NCBI GenBank assembly: GCA_017983755.1
Contig: JAGOAU010000015.1
Coordinates: 1-64,000, forward strand
Origin: Azonexus sp.
GTDB taxonomy: Bacteria > Pseudomonadota > Gammaproteobacteria > Burkholderiales > Rhodocyclaceae
Length of the DNA: 64,000 nt
Direction of reading: 5' to 3'
Positions 27,131-35,460 of the stretch are shown here, piece after piece (the first letter of the stretch is position 1; every line of letters begins with the position of its first letter). The notes beneath the pieces were generated by a model, which was not told the DNA's origin, searched no databases, and saw only the letters and a program-made list of their open reading frames with translations. A program made the position numbers and the translations under genes.

Positions 27131-27699
27131 TTTCGCATTCCGTACGGATGGCGGCGCTGGTCGCGGCGTTGCTGGCGGTTCCCGGCCTGCAGGCGGCCGA
27201 GGTGGCCGGGGTCAAGCTGGACGAGCAGATCAAGGTCGGTGCCGGCGAACTGGTGCTCAATGGTGCCGGTCTGCGGACCAAGGTGTTCGTCAAGGTCTAT
27301 GTCGGGGCGCTCTACGTCACCCAGAAATCGAACACGCCGGCCGGCCTGCTCGATGCCGCGACGCCGCGCCGCATGAGCATGCGCATGTTGCGCGACATCG
27401 ACGCCGATACGCTCTACGGCGCCCTGCGCGACGGTCTCAAGGACAACAACAGCGAAGCCGAGATGGCCGCACTGAAGGCGCAGATCGACCAGTTTGCCGA
27501 TATCATGAAAAAGATCGGCAATGCCAAGAACGGCGATACCGTCGCCATCGACTTCACGGCCGACGGCGTCGGTGTAAGCTTCAATGGTGAGGCCCGCGGT
27601 AAGGTCGCGGGCGCGCCCTTCGCCAGGGCATTGCTCAAGGTCTGGCTGGGCGACAACCCGGTGGACGCCTCGCTCAAGAAGGCGCTGCTCGGCGGCTGA
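27127..27699 (+). CDS. Chalcone-isomerase-fold periplasmic protein
   Basis: A 190-residue protein with a signal peptide ending PGLQAA near 24. [26 protein letters not shown] and [11 protein letters not shown] are typical of the bacterial chalcone isomerase-like family, whose fold binds fatty acids in plants. No flavonoid pathway is expected here, so a fatty-acid-binding or processing role in the periplasm is the better guess. It sits inside the beta-oxidation operon between the thioesterase-like gene (4-bp overlap) and the acyl-CoA ligase. Confidence 0.8.
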   Translation: MISHSVRMAALVAALLAVPGLQAAEVAGVKLDEQIKVGAGELVLNGAGLRTKVFVKVYVGALYVTQKSNTPAGLLDAATPRRMSMRMLRDIDADTLYGALRDGLKDNNSEAEMAALKAQIDQFADIMKKIGNAKNGDTVAIDFTADGVGVSFNGEARGKVAGAPFARALLKVWLGDNPVDASLKKALLGG

Positions 27700-27721
27700 A
27701 CAATTCAAGGAGGAGATAAAA

Positions 27722-29383
27722 ATGGACAAGATCTGGGTCAAGAGTTATCCGTCCGGCGTGCCGGCCGACATCAGCATCGACCATGTGCCGTCGCTGGTGG
27801 CGCTGTTCGAGGACGCCTGCCGCAAGTATGCCGACAAGATGGCCTACGTCAGCATGGGGCAGGAGATGACCTACGGCGAACTGGATCGCCTGACGCGCGA
27901 CTTCGCCGGCTGGCTGCAGTCGCTCGGGCTGCAGAAGGGCGACCGCGTCGCGCTGATGATGCCGAACCTGCTGCAATACCCGGTGGCCCTGTTCGGCACC
28001 CTGCGCGCCGGCTGCGTCGTGGTCAATTGCAACCCGCTCTACACGCCGCGCGAACTCGAGCATCAGCTCAAGGATTCCGGCGCCACGGCCATCGTCATCG
28101 TCGAGAACTTCGCCAACACGCTGCAGCAGGTGATCGCCAAGACCGCCGTCAAGCATGTCGTGGTGACGCCGATGGGCGAGATGCTGGGCATGGTCAAGGG
28201 CGCGCTGGTCAATTTCGTCGTCCGCCACGTCAAGAAGCTGGTGCCCGCCTGGTCGCTGCCCGGCTCGATCAATTTCACCGCGGCGCTGGCTGCCGGCCGC
28301 CGCCACGGCATGGACCCGGTGGCCCTCGGTCATGACGATCTCGCCTTCCTGCAATATACCGGCGGCACGACCGGCGTCTCCAAGGGCGCCATGCTGACCC
28401 ATGCCAACATCAGTTCCAACGTCATGCAGGCGTACAGCTGGATCAAGCCGGTGGTCAGGGAGGGCGAGGAGTTCATCATCACCGCCTTGCCGCTCTATCA
28501 CATCTTCGCGCTGACGGCGAACTGCCTGACCTTCCTGATGATCGGCGCGCGCAACCTGCTGATCGCCAATCCGCGCGACATTCCCGGCTTCGTCAAGGAG
28601 TGGGCCAAGTATCCGATCACCGTCGTCACCGGCGTCAATACGCTGTTCAACGCGCTGCTCAACAACGCCGAATTCGCCGCCCTCGACTTCTCGACCATGA
28701 AGGTCACGCTGGGCGGCGGCATGGCGGTGCAGGGGCCGGTCGCCGACCGCTGGCGCAAGGTGACCGGGACGCCGCTGCTGCAGGCCTACGGGCTGACCGA
28801 AACCTCGCCGGCAGCGACCATCAACCCGCTGCACATGAACGAGTTCAACGGTTCCATCGGCCTGCCGATCTCGTCGACCGAGGTGTCGATCCGCGATGAT
28901 TCCGGCAAGGAAGTGCCGCTCGGCCAGGTCGGCGAAATCTGCATCCGCGGGCCGCAGGTCATGAAGGGCTACTGGCAGCGCCCAAGTGAAACCGCCAACG
29001 TGATGTACGGCGATGGTTTCCTGAAGACCGGCGACATGGGCTACATCGACCATTTGGGCTATGTTTTCTTGGTCGACCGCAAGAAGGACATGATTCTCGT
29101 CTCCGGCTTCAACGTCTATCCGAATGAAGTCGAGGAGGCGGTCGCCATGCACGAGGGCGTCAGCGACGTGGCGGCGATCGGCGTCCATGACGACAACTCC
29201 GGCGAGGCGGTGAAGATCTTCGTCGTGCGCAAGGATCCGAACCTGACGGCGGAAGAATTGATCGCCCATTGCCGCAAGCAGCTGACCGGCTACAAGGTAC
29301 CGAAACATGTCGAATTCCGCGCTGATCTGCCGCGCACCAACGTCGGCAAGATTCTTCGCCGCGCACTGAAAGAGGGGGCGTAA
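27722..29383 (+). CDS. fadD: Long-chain fatty-acid CoA ligase (FadD-like)
   Basis: A 553-residue AMP-forming ligase, near E. coli FadD (561). The P-loop [13 protein letters not shown] is near 217, YGLTETSPA near 355 (motif II), and [14 protein letters not shown] with the later [17 protein letters not shown] gives the FACS signature; [12 protein letters not shown] carries the catalytic Lys. It activates fatty acids at the inner membrane with ATP and CoA. CAAGGAGGAG precedes the ATG at 27722. Its stop overlaps the start of the next gene by 1 bp. Confidence 0.93.
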   Translation: MDKIWVKSYPSGVPADISIDHVPSLVALFEDACRKYADKMAYVSMGQEMTYGELDRLTRDFAGWLQSLGLQKGDRVALMMPNLLQYPVALFGTLRAGCVVVNCNPLYTPRELEHQLKDSGATAIVIVENFANTLQQVIAKTAVKHVVVTPMGEMLGMVKGALVNFVVRHVKKLVPAWSLPGSINFTAALAAGRRHGMDPVALGHDDLAFLQYTGGTTGVSKGAMLTHANISSNVMQAYSWIKPVVREGEEFIITALPLYHIFALTANCLTFLMIGARNLLIANPRDIPGFVKEWAKYPITVVTGVNTLFNALLNNAEFAALDFSTMKVTLGGGMAVQGPVADRWRKVTGTPLLQAYGLTETSPAATINPLHMNEFNGSIGLPISSTEVSIRDDSGKEVPLGQVGEICIRGPQVMKGYWQRPSETANVMYGDGFLKTGDMGYIDHLGYVFLVDRKKDMILVSGFNVYPNEVEEAVAMHEGVSDVAAIGVHDDNSGEAVKIFVVRKDPNLTAEELIAHCRKQLTGYKVPKHVEFRADLPRTNVGKILRRALKEGA

Positions 29384-30333
29384 TGCCGATTCCGGCTTCG
29401 TTGCAAAAAGGGCTGGCGCTGCCCGTCATCTGCGCGCCGATGTTCATCGTCTCCAATCCGGAACTGGTCATCGCCCAGTGCAGGGGTGGTGTCATCGGCT
29501 CCTTCCCGGCGCTCAACGCCCGGCCCAAGGAGGAGCTGGATGTCTGGCTCAGCCTTATCAAGTCGGCGCTGGCCGACGATCCGCATGCCGCGCCGTTCGC
29601 CGTCAACCAGATCATCCACCAGTCGAACGAGCGCCTGGAACACGACATGGCGCTGTGCGTGAAGCACGAGGTGCCGCTGATCATCACCAGCCTGCGCGCG
29701 CCGGACGAGATCGTCCCGCATGTGCATGCCTACGGCGGCAAGGTCTTCCACGACGTCATCAGCGTGCGTCACGCCGAGAAGGCGCTGGAAGCCGGCGTCG
29801 ATGGCCTGATCCTGGTTTGCGCCGGGGCCGGCGGCCATGCCGGCATGCTCAGTCCGTTTGCGCTGGTTGGCGAAATCCGCAAGTTCTATGACGGGCCGAT
29901 CGCGCTCTCCGGAGCCATCGCCAACGGCAGCGCCATTCTCGCCGCGCAGGCGATGGGCGCCGATTTTGCATACATCGGCACGCGCTTCATCGCCACCCGG
30001 GAAGGCAACGCCCAGGAAGCCTACAAGCAGTGCATCGTCGACTCGGCTGCGGTCGACGTCGTTTACACCCCGTATTTCACCGGCGTGCATGGCAACTACC
30101 TGAAGAAGAGTATCGAAGCCGCCGGCCTCGACCCGGACAACCTGCCGGTCAAGGACAAGACCTCGATGAACTTCGGCGCCGCCGCCGGGGCGGCCAAGGC
30201 GTGGAAGGACATCTGGGGTGCCGGGCAGGGGGTCGGCAATATCGACGACATCCTGCCGGCGGGCGAACTGATCGCGCGCCTCAAACAGGAATACCGCAGC
30301 GCCAAGCTGGCGCTGTGCAGCAACCCATTCTGA
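29383..30333 (+). CDS. Nitronate monooxygenase-like FMN protein
   Basis: A 316-residue protein with the NMO/2-nitropropane dioxygenase TIM barrel: ICAPMFIVSNPELVIAQ at the N-terminus, GGVIGSFPALN, GLILVCAGAGGHAG near 143-156, and ALSGAIANG then FAYIGTRFIAT, which bind the FMN phosphate. The family oxidises nitronates; relatives such as FabK reduce enoyl-ACP. In this operon it may detoxify propionate 3-nitronate or act on an unsaturated acyl intermediate, which is an inference from context. It overlaps fadD by 1 bp. Confidence 0.85.
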   Translation: MPIPASLQKGLALPVICAPMFIVSNPELVIAQCRGGVIGSFPALNARPKEELDVWLSLIKSALADDPHAAPFAVNQIIHQSNERLEHDMALCVKHEVPLIITSLRAPDEIVPHVHAYGGKVFHDVISVRHAEKALEAGVDGLILVCAGAGGHAGMLSPFALVGEIRKFYDGPIALSGAIANGSAILAAQAMGADFAYIGTRFIATREGNAQEAYKQCIVDSAAVDVVYTPYFTGVHGNYLKKSIEAAGLDPDNLPVKDKTSMNFGAAAGAAKAWKDIWGAGQGVGNIDDILPAGELIARLKQEYRSAKLALCSNPF

Positions 30334-30355
30334 GAACAAACAAGGAGACAGCAAG

Positions 30356-32149
30356 ATGAGCGACTACCGTGCGCCCGTGAAGGACATGCGCTTCGTGATG
30401 GACGAACTGGCCGGCTACAAGGAACTGGCGCAGTACCCCGATTTCGCCGAGGCGACACCCGACATGGCCGACGCCATCCTCGACGAGGCGGCCAAATTCG
30501 CCGGCGAAGTGCTGGCGCCGCTCAACCGTATCGGCGACACGCAGGGCTGCCAGCTGACGCCGGCCGGCGTCGTCACCCCGCCGGGCTGGAAGGAAGCCTA
30601 CAAGGCCTTCTGCGAGGCCGGCTGGAATGGCATCGCCTCGTCGCCGGAATACGGCGGCCATGGCCAGCCGGATACGCTGGCGGTGGCGGTCAAGGAAATG
30701 GTCTGCTCGGCCAACCTGTCGTTCTCGCTCGGCCCCTTGCTCACCACCGGCGCCGTCGAGGCGCTGATGATCTGCGCCAGCGACGAACTCAAGGCGACCT
30801 ACCTGGAAAAGATGGTCACCGGCGTATGGACCGGTACCATGAACCTGACCGAGCCGCAGGCCGGCTCCGACCTGGCGCTGGTCCGCTCGCGTGCCGAGCC
30901 GCAGGCCGACGGCAGCTACAAGGTGTTCGGCCAGAAGATCTTCATCACCTACGGCGACCATGACATGACCGAGAACATCGTCCATCTCGTGCTTGCCCGG
31001 CTGCCGGATGCACCGACCGGGGTCAAGGGGATCTCGATGTTCCTGGTGCCAAAATTCCTGGTCAATGCCGACGGCTCGCTCGGCGCCCGCAACGATGCCC
31101 ACTGCGTTTCGCTCGAACACAAACTCGGCATCCACGCCAGCCCGACCTGCGTCATGGCCTACGGCGACAACGGCGGGGCGGTCGGCTACCTGCTCGGCGA
31201 AGCCAACCGCGGCCTTGAATACATGTTCATCATGATGAACGAAGCCCGCCTCGGCGTCGGCCTGCAGGGCATCGCCCTCGGCGAGCGCGCCTACCAGCAG
31301 GCGCTGGGCTATGCCCGCGAGCGCAAGCAGGGGCGTGATGCGGTGACCGGCGAAGCGTTGGTCACCCTCGACAAGCACCCCGACATCCGCCGCATGCTGA
31401 TGCTGATGAAGGCGCGCGTCGAAGCCTGTCGCGCCATGGCCTACTACACCTCCGGCCTGCTCGATCGCGCCCACGTGATCGCCGACGCGGAAGAGAAGAA
31501 GCGCCAGCTCTGGCTGGCCGAGTTCATGATCCCCATCGTCAAGGGTGGCGGCACCGAAATGGGCATCGACGTCACCTCGCTCGGCATCCAGATCTACGGC
31601 GGCATGGGCTTCATCGAGGAAACCGGCGCTGCCCAGCACTGGCGCGATTCGCGCATCACCACCATCTACGAAGGCACCACCGGCATCCAGGCCAACGACC
31701 TGCTGTTCCGCAAGCTGATGCGCGACCAGGGCGCCACCGCGCGCGTCGTCTTCGGCGAAGTGGCAGCGACCGCCAAGGCCCTCGGGGCTGCCAGCCGCCC
31801 GGAACTGCAGGCGATCGGCCGCCGTCTCGGCGAGGCACTGCAAGCCTGGGTCAAGGCTACCGAATTCCTGGCAGCCGATGCGAAAAATGGCCTTGCCGGG
31901 CCGTTGACCGCAGCAGTGCCCTACCTGCACCTCGCCGTCACCGTTTGCGGCGGCTGGCTGATGGGCAAGGCGGCGCTGGCCGCCGCCGCGCATCTCGACA
32001 AGGGTGAGGGCGATCAGGTCTTCTACCGCGGCAAGATCGCCACCGCCCATTTCTACGCCGACCAGATGCTGCCGCAGGCAGCTTCGTACTCGGCCACCGT
32101 GCAGGCGGGTGGTGCCGCGCTGGCGGCGGTTACCGACGAGATGTTCTGA
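30356..32149 (+). CDS. Acyl-CoA dehydrogenase, DmdC/FadE5-like
   Basis: A 597-residue acyl-CoA dehydrogenase, longer than the 380-residue type because of an N-terminal extension and a C-terminal acyl-CoA dehydrogenase domain. FAD-contact motifs include MNLTEPQAGSDL near 163 and IQIYGGMGF near 410; ITTIYEGTTGIQANDL near 432 contains the catalytic Glu. Homologues act on long-chain acyl-CoA or on 3-methylmercaptopropionyl-CoA (DmdC). It is the last gene of the operon from 22988; it adds a second dehydrogenase to the regulon beside FadE. Confidence 0.9.
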   Translation: MSDYRAPVKDMRFVMDELAGYKELAQYPDFAEATPDMADAILDEAAKFAGEVLAPLNRIGDTQGCQLTPAGVVTPPGWKEAYKAFCEAGWNGIASSPEYGGHGQPDTLAVAVKEMVCSANLSFSLGPLLTTGAVEALMICASDELKATYLEKMVTGVWTGTMNLTEPQAGSDLALVRSRAEPQADGSYKVFGQKIFITYGDHDMTENIVHLVLARLPDAPTGVKGISMFLVPKFLVNADGSLGARNDAHCVSLEHKLGIHASPTCVMAYGDNGGAVGYLLGEANRGLEYMFIMMNEARLGVGLQGIALGERAYQQALGYARERKQGRDAVTGEALVTLDKHPDIRRMLMLMKARVEACRAMAYYTSGLLDRAHVIADAEEKKRQLWLAEFMIPIVKGGGTEMGIDVTSLGIQIYGGMGFIEETGAAQHWRDSRITTIYEGTTGIQANDLLFRKLMRDQGATARVVFGEVAATAKALGAASRPELQAIGRRLGEALQAWVKATEFLAADAKNGLAGPLTAAVPYLHLAVTVCGGWLMGKAALAAAAHLDKGEGDQVFYRGKIATAHFYADQMLPQAASYSATVQAGGAALAAVTDEMF

Positions 32150-32154
32150 GGCCA

Positions 32155-32188
32155 CGCGGCATGTGCGCCCTCCGGGGCGCGTGCCGCG
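32155..32188. repeat. Stem-loop in the gap after the acyl-CoA dehydrogenase gene
   Basis: Outer arms CGCGGCA/TGCCGCG and inner arms GCGCCC/GGGCGC around TCCG. No U-run follows, so it may be an RNA-processing or stability structure, or a Rho-associated end, rather than an intrinsic terminator. Confidence 0.55.
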
Positions 32189-32198
32189 CCGTCCGCCC

Positions 32199-32582
32199 AT
32201 GATCGATCGCCTGGCCGCCGACGGCGTTCTCGTCCTGCACCTGGTGTTCATCGTCTTTGCCGTTTTCGGTGCCGCCACCACGGTGCGGTGGCGCTGGATT
32301 CCGCTACTGCATGTTCCGGCCGCTGTCTGGGCCATCTACATCGAACTCGCCGGCAAGTCGTGCCCGCTCACCTACCTCGAAAACTATCTGCGGATCAGGG
32401 CAGGGCAGGCGGGGTATGGCGAGAGTTTCATCGAGCACTACCTGCTCCGAATCATCTATCCCGCAGGCCTGACCAGGCCGATCCAGATCGGCCTGGCGGC
32501 AGGCGTTGTCGTTATCAACATCGGCATCTACGCCTGGTTTTTCCATCGCCGGCGCAATGCGGACGGGCGCGGCGGCCATTGA
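32199..32582 (+). CDS. DUF2784 membrane protein
   Basis: A 127-residue protein with three or four membrane helices (about 8-28, 35-52, and 95-116). The order LHLVFIVFAVFG, then PLLHVPAAVWAIYIEL and SCPLTYLEN matches DUF2784, a small inner-membrane family of unknown role. It starts 49 bp after the acyl-CoA dehydrogenase and may be read through from that operon despite the stem-loop between. Confidence 0.8.
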   Translation: MIDRLAADGVLVLHLVFIVFAVFGAATTVRWRWIPLLHVPAAVWAIYIELAGKSCPLTYLENYLRIRAGQAGYGESFIEHYLLRIIYPAGLTRPIQIGLAAGVVVINIGIYAWFFHRRRNADGRGGH

Positions 32583-32642
32583 CCGGGCCGCGGGTGTCGA
32601 GATTCTGCGTTACGCTACCTGCTTTCGTGTCCCGGGTGACCC

Positions 32643-33308
32643 ATGCTGACCATCGATATCGTCGCCGACATCGTCTGCCCCTGGTGCTTCATCGGCAAGC
32701 GCCGGCTGGAAACGGCCGTCGCCCTGGTGCGCCGGCACGATCCGGAATTCACCTGCCGCACGCGCTGGTTGCCGTTCTTTCTCAATCCGGACACGCCGCC
32801 GGAAGGCGAACCCTACCTGCCGTTCCTCGAACGCAAGTTCGGCGGCCGGGCGCCGGTCGAGGCGCTGTTCGCACGGGTCCGCGAAGCCGGGCGCGCCTAC
32901 GGCATCGACTATGGATTCGAGAAGATTCCGCTGCGCGCCAATACCTTGCGCGCCCATCGCCTGATCCACTGGATTCAGCAACGGGGTGATGCCGACGCGC
33001 TGGTCGAACGGCTGTTCGTCGCCCAGTTCCAGCGCGGCGAGTACGTCGGCGACATTGCCCTGCTGGCGGAAATCGCTGCCGAATGCGGCTACGACCGGAA
33101 AATGGTCGCCGATTACCTGTCGTCGGCCGAGGATGAAAATCTGGTCCGCACACGGGAGCGCCAGGTTCGGGCGATGGGCATCAGGATGGTGCCGACTTTC
33201 ATCCTGCCCGGGAACGAGGTGATTGTCGGCGCCGAAGACCCGGCTGTCCTGGCAGCGGGAATTCTCCGGCAGCTTCGGCAGCAGGGCAGCGCTGTTCCGG
33301 CGTCGTGA
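32643..33308 (+). CDS. DsbA-family FrnE-like oxidoreductase
   Basis: A 221-residue cytoplasmic protein without signal peptide. The active site CPWC (C12, C15) follows a first strand, and the inserted helical domain and C-terminal RMVPTFIL (cis-Pro) are typical of FrnE/2-hydroxychromene isomerase-like DsbA proteins. In Deinococcus FrnE is a disulfide isomerase linked to oxidative stress. The substrate is not known. It is 60 bp after DUF2784, convergent with the cytochrome c gene. Confidence 0.85.
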   Translation: MLTIDIVADIVCPWCFIGKRRLETAVALVRRHDPEFTCRTRWLPFFLNPDTPPEGEPYLPFLERKFGGRAPVEALFARVREAGRAYGIDYGFEKIPLRANTLRAHRLIHWIQQRGDADALVERLFVAQFQRGEYVGDIALLAEIAAECGYDRKMVADYLSSAEDENLVRTRERQVRAMGIRMVPTFILPGNEVIVGAEDPAVLAAGILRQLRQQGSAVPAS

Positions 33309-33325
33309 GCGGCCGGACGCTAACG

Positions 33326-33354
33326 AAAAACGGGGCACCCGGAAAATTGCCCCG
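33326..33354 (-). terminator. Intrinsic terminator of the cytochrome c gene
   Basis: On the minus strand CGGGGCA ... TGCCCCG with a 10-nt loop is followed by TTTTT. Confidence 0.88.
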
Positions 33355-33378
33355 TGATGAACGTTCGCCGAGCCGGGC

Positions 33379-33801
33379 TTACTTCGCCTGCATCCGGTTG
33401 AGGTAGTCGATCAGCGCGAGAATGCGCCCGCGAATGAAGGCCTCGGGGTCATAGTAACTATCGGCATAGAATTCGCCGGCCTTGATCTGGTAGTCCCTGC
33501 CCCAGATCGGCATATCGCGCGGGCCGTGCGCCTTCACCTCCTGCCGCCCGTCGATCACGTTATAAACGCGCTCCAGCGGGAAAGTCCCGCCATTCTTCTT
33601 CGACAACAGGGTCAGATCGGGCGGCGTAACCTTCAGGAAGTCGACATAGGCGCCGCCCTTCAGGTTGTTGCCGTGGCAGGCGACGCAGTTCGAGTCGTAC
33701 TCATGCTTGCCGAGATCAAGTTTATCTGCCGCAACCGCAGTCGTTACGCCGCTGCTTGCGATGGTCATGGCAATTGCGCCAATCAGGGTGAATGTTTTCA
33801 T
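33379..33801 (-). CDS. Periplasmic monoheme cytochrome c
   Basis: A 140-residue protein with a signal peptide ending TAVAA near 25. One haem site CVACH (C39, C42, H43) and a probable axial Met in DMPIW near residue 99. The layout resembles small class I cytochromes seen beside nitrite or cytochrome oxidases. Its partner is unknown. A near-perfect FNR-type box lies 107 bp upstream, suggesting anaerobic control. Terminated by the hairpin at 33326-33354. Confidence 0.88.
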   Translation of the reverse strand: MKTFTLIGAIAMTIASSGVTTAVAADKLDLGKHEYDSNCVACHGNNLKGGAYVDFLKVTPPDLTLLSKKNGGTFPLERVYNVIDGRQEVKAHGPRDMPIWGRDYQIKAGEFYADSYYDPEAFIRGRILALIDYLNRMQAK

Positions 33802-33907
33802 TTCGTGTGTCTCCTCTCCGGTTTAGTCATATTTCCACTACTGCATATTCAGATTACTCACGACAAATCCGTTTTGCCAGAGGGGTTTTTTCAGAACGGA
33901 ACAGGTG

Positions 33908-33947
33908 TTGAGTTAGATCAAGTTAGGGTGAAGTTTTTGCAAAAACT
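33908..33947. promoter_or_regulatory. FNR-like box and adjacent 16-bp palindrome
   Basis: TTGAGTTAGATCAA (33908-33921) differs from TTGAT-N4-ATCAA at one defined base. Eleven bases on, AGTTTTTGCAAAAACT (33932-33947) is a perfect palindrome of another type. Both sit between the divergent cytochrome c and cupin genes; which gene they serve is not settled. Confidence 0.6.
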
Positions 33948-34048
33948 CCTTGAGTTCGCCGTTCTTTGAGTAAAAAATTAAACAAATAAAATTAATATGT
34001 TGTGAGAAATTTTCGGGTTGTTTCTCGCATAAAAGAGAGAGGGGTACG

Positions 34049-34504
34049 ATGAAAGCCTTCAATTGCTCGCGCCGTGCCATTTCGACATTCGGGCTCTGCG
34101 GCGCCCTGATGATTCCAGTGCTGTCCGCTGCCCAGACGCCCGATCCGAAAATGGCGCCGGCGGTTCCTCAGGGGGGCGGTTTTACTTCCAGGCCGCTGGT
34201 CATCGCGCCGCTGACCGGCGACGACAGCAAGGAATTCGCGCTGATTTCCGTCACCATCGCACCCGGCGCGGCTTCGCCCGCGCATACCCACCCGGGCGAC
34301 TGCGTCGGCACCGTGATCGAGGGTGAGGTGGATGTCGTCACCGACGCACAGGGCACGAAGCACTTCGCGCCCGGCGAAGGTTTCCACAATCCGCGCGGCA
34401 TGGTGCATCAATTCAGGAATAACGGCGACAAGCCGGTGAGTCTGGTGACGACGATCCTCTACGACAAGGGCAAGCCGCGGGTCCAGCCGGTGCCGCAGAA
34501 ATGA
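34049..34504 (+). CDS. Exported cupin-domain protein
   Basis: A 151-residue protein with an N-terminal signal (CSRRAIS, a twin-arginine-like start, and cleavage near SAAQT at 27-31). The cupin barrel has HTHPGDCVGTVIEGE near 87-101 with the metal-binding His-His-Glu and a second motif GFHNPRGMVH near 118. It probably binds one metal ion. No enzyme activity can be assigned. The upstream region is A/T-rich; the ribosome site is GAGAGAGGGG. Confidence 0.8.
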   Translation: MKAFNCSRRAISTFGLCGALMIPVLSAAQTPDPKMAPAVPQGGGFTSRPLVIAPLTGDDSKEFALISVTIAPGAASPAHTHPGDCVGTVIEGEVDVVTDAQGTKHFAPGEGFHNPRGMVHQFRNNGDKPVSLVTTILYDKGKPRVQPVPQK

Positions 34505-34538
34505 AACGATCAGGAGTACTTCCCTTCGAGGAGACGGC

Positions 34539-35231
34539 ATGACCACGAAAAGCAGCAGTCCGGCGCGCGGCGCCAAGACGAAAGCGGCGCGCGCGCCCAG
34601 CGCGGCGGCGAAGCCGTTGGAAGCGGTGAGCGGCCTGACCCGTTCATTGCGTACCCTGACCGAGCAGGTCGTCGGCATGGCCGGTGCTGCGGTCGATACT
34701 TCGCTGGCCGCCGCGACCGGGCTTTTCCCACATGGCGTGGCATCGACCAAGGCACTGGTGAAGGCCGGCACCTTCCTGCGCGAGATGCGCGAGGCGGCGG
34801 GGATTCCGCTCGACGACCTGGGGCAGGCGATCAGCCTCAAGGATTCGGCGCTGCTGGAACTGGCGGAGAACGGCAAGATGGCGTTGCCGTTCGAGGTCAT
34901 CCTGCGTCTGGCGGCAGTTCTGGCGCGCAACGATCCGGTCCCGTTCGTCATGAACCTGACCAAGGCCCACAGCCCGGCGATGTGGCAGATTCTCGAATCG
35001 TTCGGTGTCGGCCGCCTGGTCGAGCATGCCGGGCGCGAGCACGAGTTCATCAGCATCTACCGGGCGCGCGACGAGGCGCGCAAGCTGACCGACGAGGAGT
35101 TCGCGCGGGTACGCAAGTTCGTCGAGACCGCTTTCGACATGGCGCTCGAATTCAACCGGGAAGCCAAGGTGGCAACCGAAGCCAGGGCGCCGGCGCGCCG
35201 AAAATCAGCGCCGCGCAAGGCCGCCGGCTAG
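34539..35231 (+). CDS. HTH (XRE-like) domain protein, unknown
   Basis: A 230-residue soluble protein. Residues 1-35 are disordered and basic; 80-130 hold a helix-turn-helix pattern (FLREMREAAGIPLDDLGQAI then ALLELAENGK) as in XRE-type domains. The tail (205-230) is Lys/Arg/Ala-rich like a DNA-binding extension. Such proteins occur in betaproteobacteria without assigned function. It starts 34 bp after the cupin gene and may be co-transcribed; the terminator at 35269 follows. Confidence 0.7.
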   Translation: MTTKSSSPARGAKTKAARAPSAAAKPLEAVSGLTRSLRTLTEQVVGMAGAAVDTSLAAATGLFPHGVASTKALVKAGTFLREMREAAGIPLDDLGQAISLKDSALLELAENGKMALPFEVILRLAAVLARNDPVPFVMNLTKAHSPAMWQILESFGVGRLVEHAGREHEFISIYRARDEARKLTDEEFARVRKFVETAFDMALEFNREAKVATEARAPARRKSAPRKAAG

Positions 35232-35268
35232 TTCCGGCTGCCCGCAGCGGCGACCGTGCAATAAAGAA

Positions 35269-35296
35269 AAGGCCATTTGAAAATTGGCCTTTTTTT
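35269..35296 (+). terminator. Intrinsic terminator after the HTH gene
   Basis: The stem AAGGCCA / TGGCCTT with a 9-nt loop is followed by a T run. Its right arm is also the tail of dispersed repeat copy 6. Confidence 0.88.
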
Positions 35297-35314
35297 CATG
35301 TCGACCGCAACCAG
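35284..35314 (-). repeat. Dispersed GTCGAC-core repeat, copy 6
   Basis: On the minus strand CTGGTTGCGGTCGACATG is followed by AAAAAAAGGCCAAT. The A/GGCC tail is used as half of the terminator stem at 35269-35296. Confidence 0.65.
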
Positions 35315-35418
35315 CCGATTTTTCCGGCCGCTAAGGCAATAGCCGGGGTACGTGCCGGTTCGCCGGGGATGCGGCCGCGCTATCCATCCGCGATTCCCTG
35401 TGGCATAGTGAGAAAAAA

Positions 35419-35433
35419 TGTTGCAACGCAACA
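35419..35433. promoter_or_regulatory. Inverted repeat upstream of dcuB
   Basis: TGTTGC-AAC-GCAACA lies 28 bp before the dcuB start, in the probable promoter region. It could be a regulator site for C4-dicarboxylate uptake; no regulator can be named. Confidence 0.4.
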
Positions 35434-35460
35434 ATAATTCTATGTCTCAAGGGGAATGGC

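Noticed and set aside
30281-32335. A 684-codon antisense frame across the acyl-CoA dehydrogenase
   Set aside because: Composition shadow; no ribosome site or domain.
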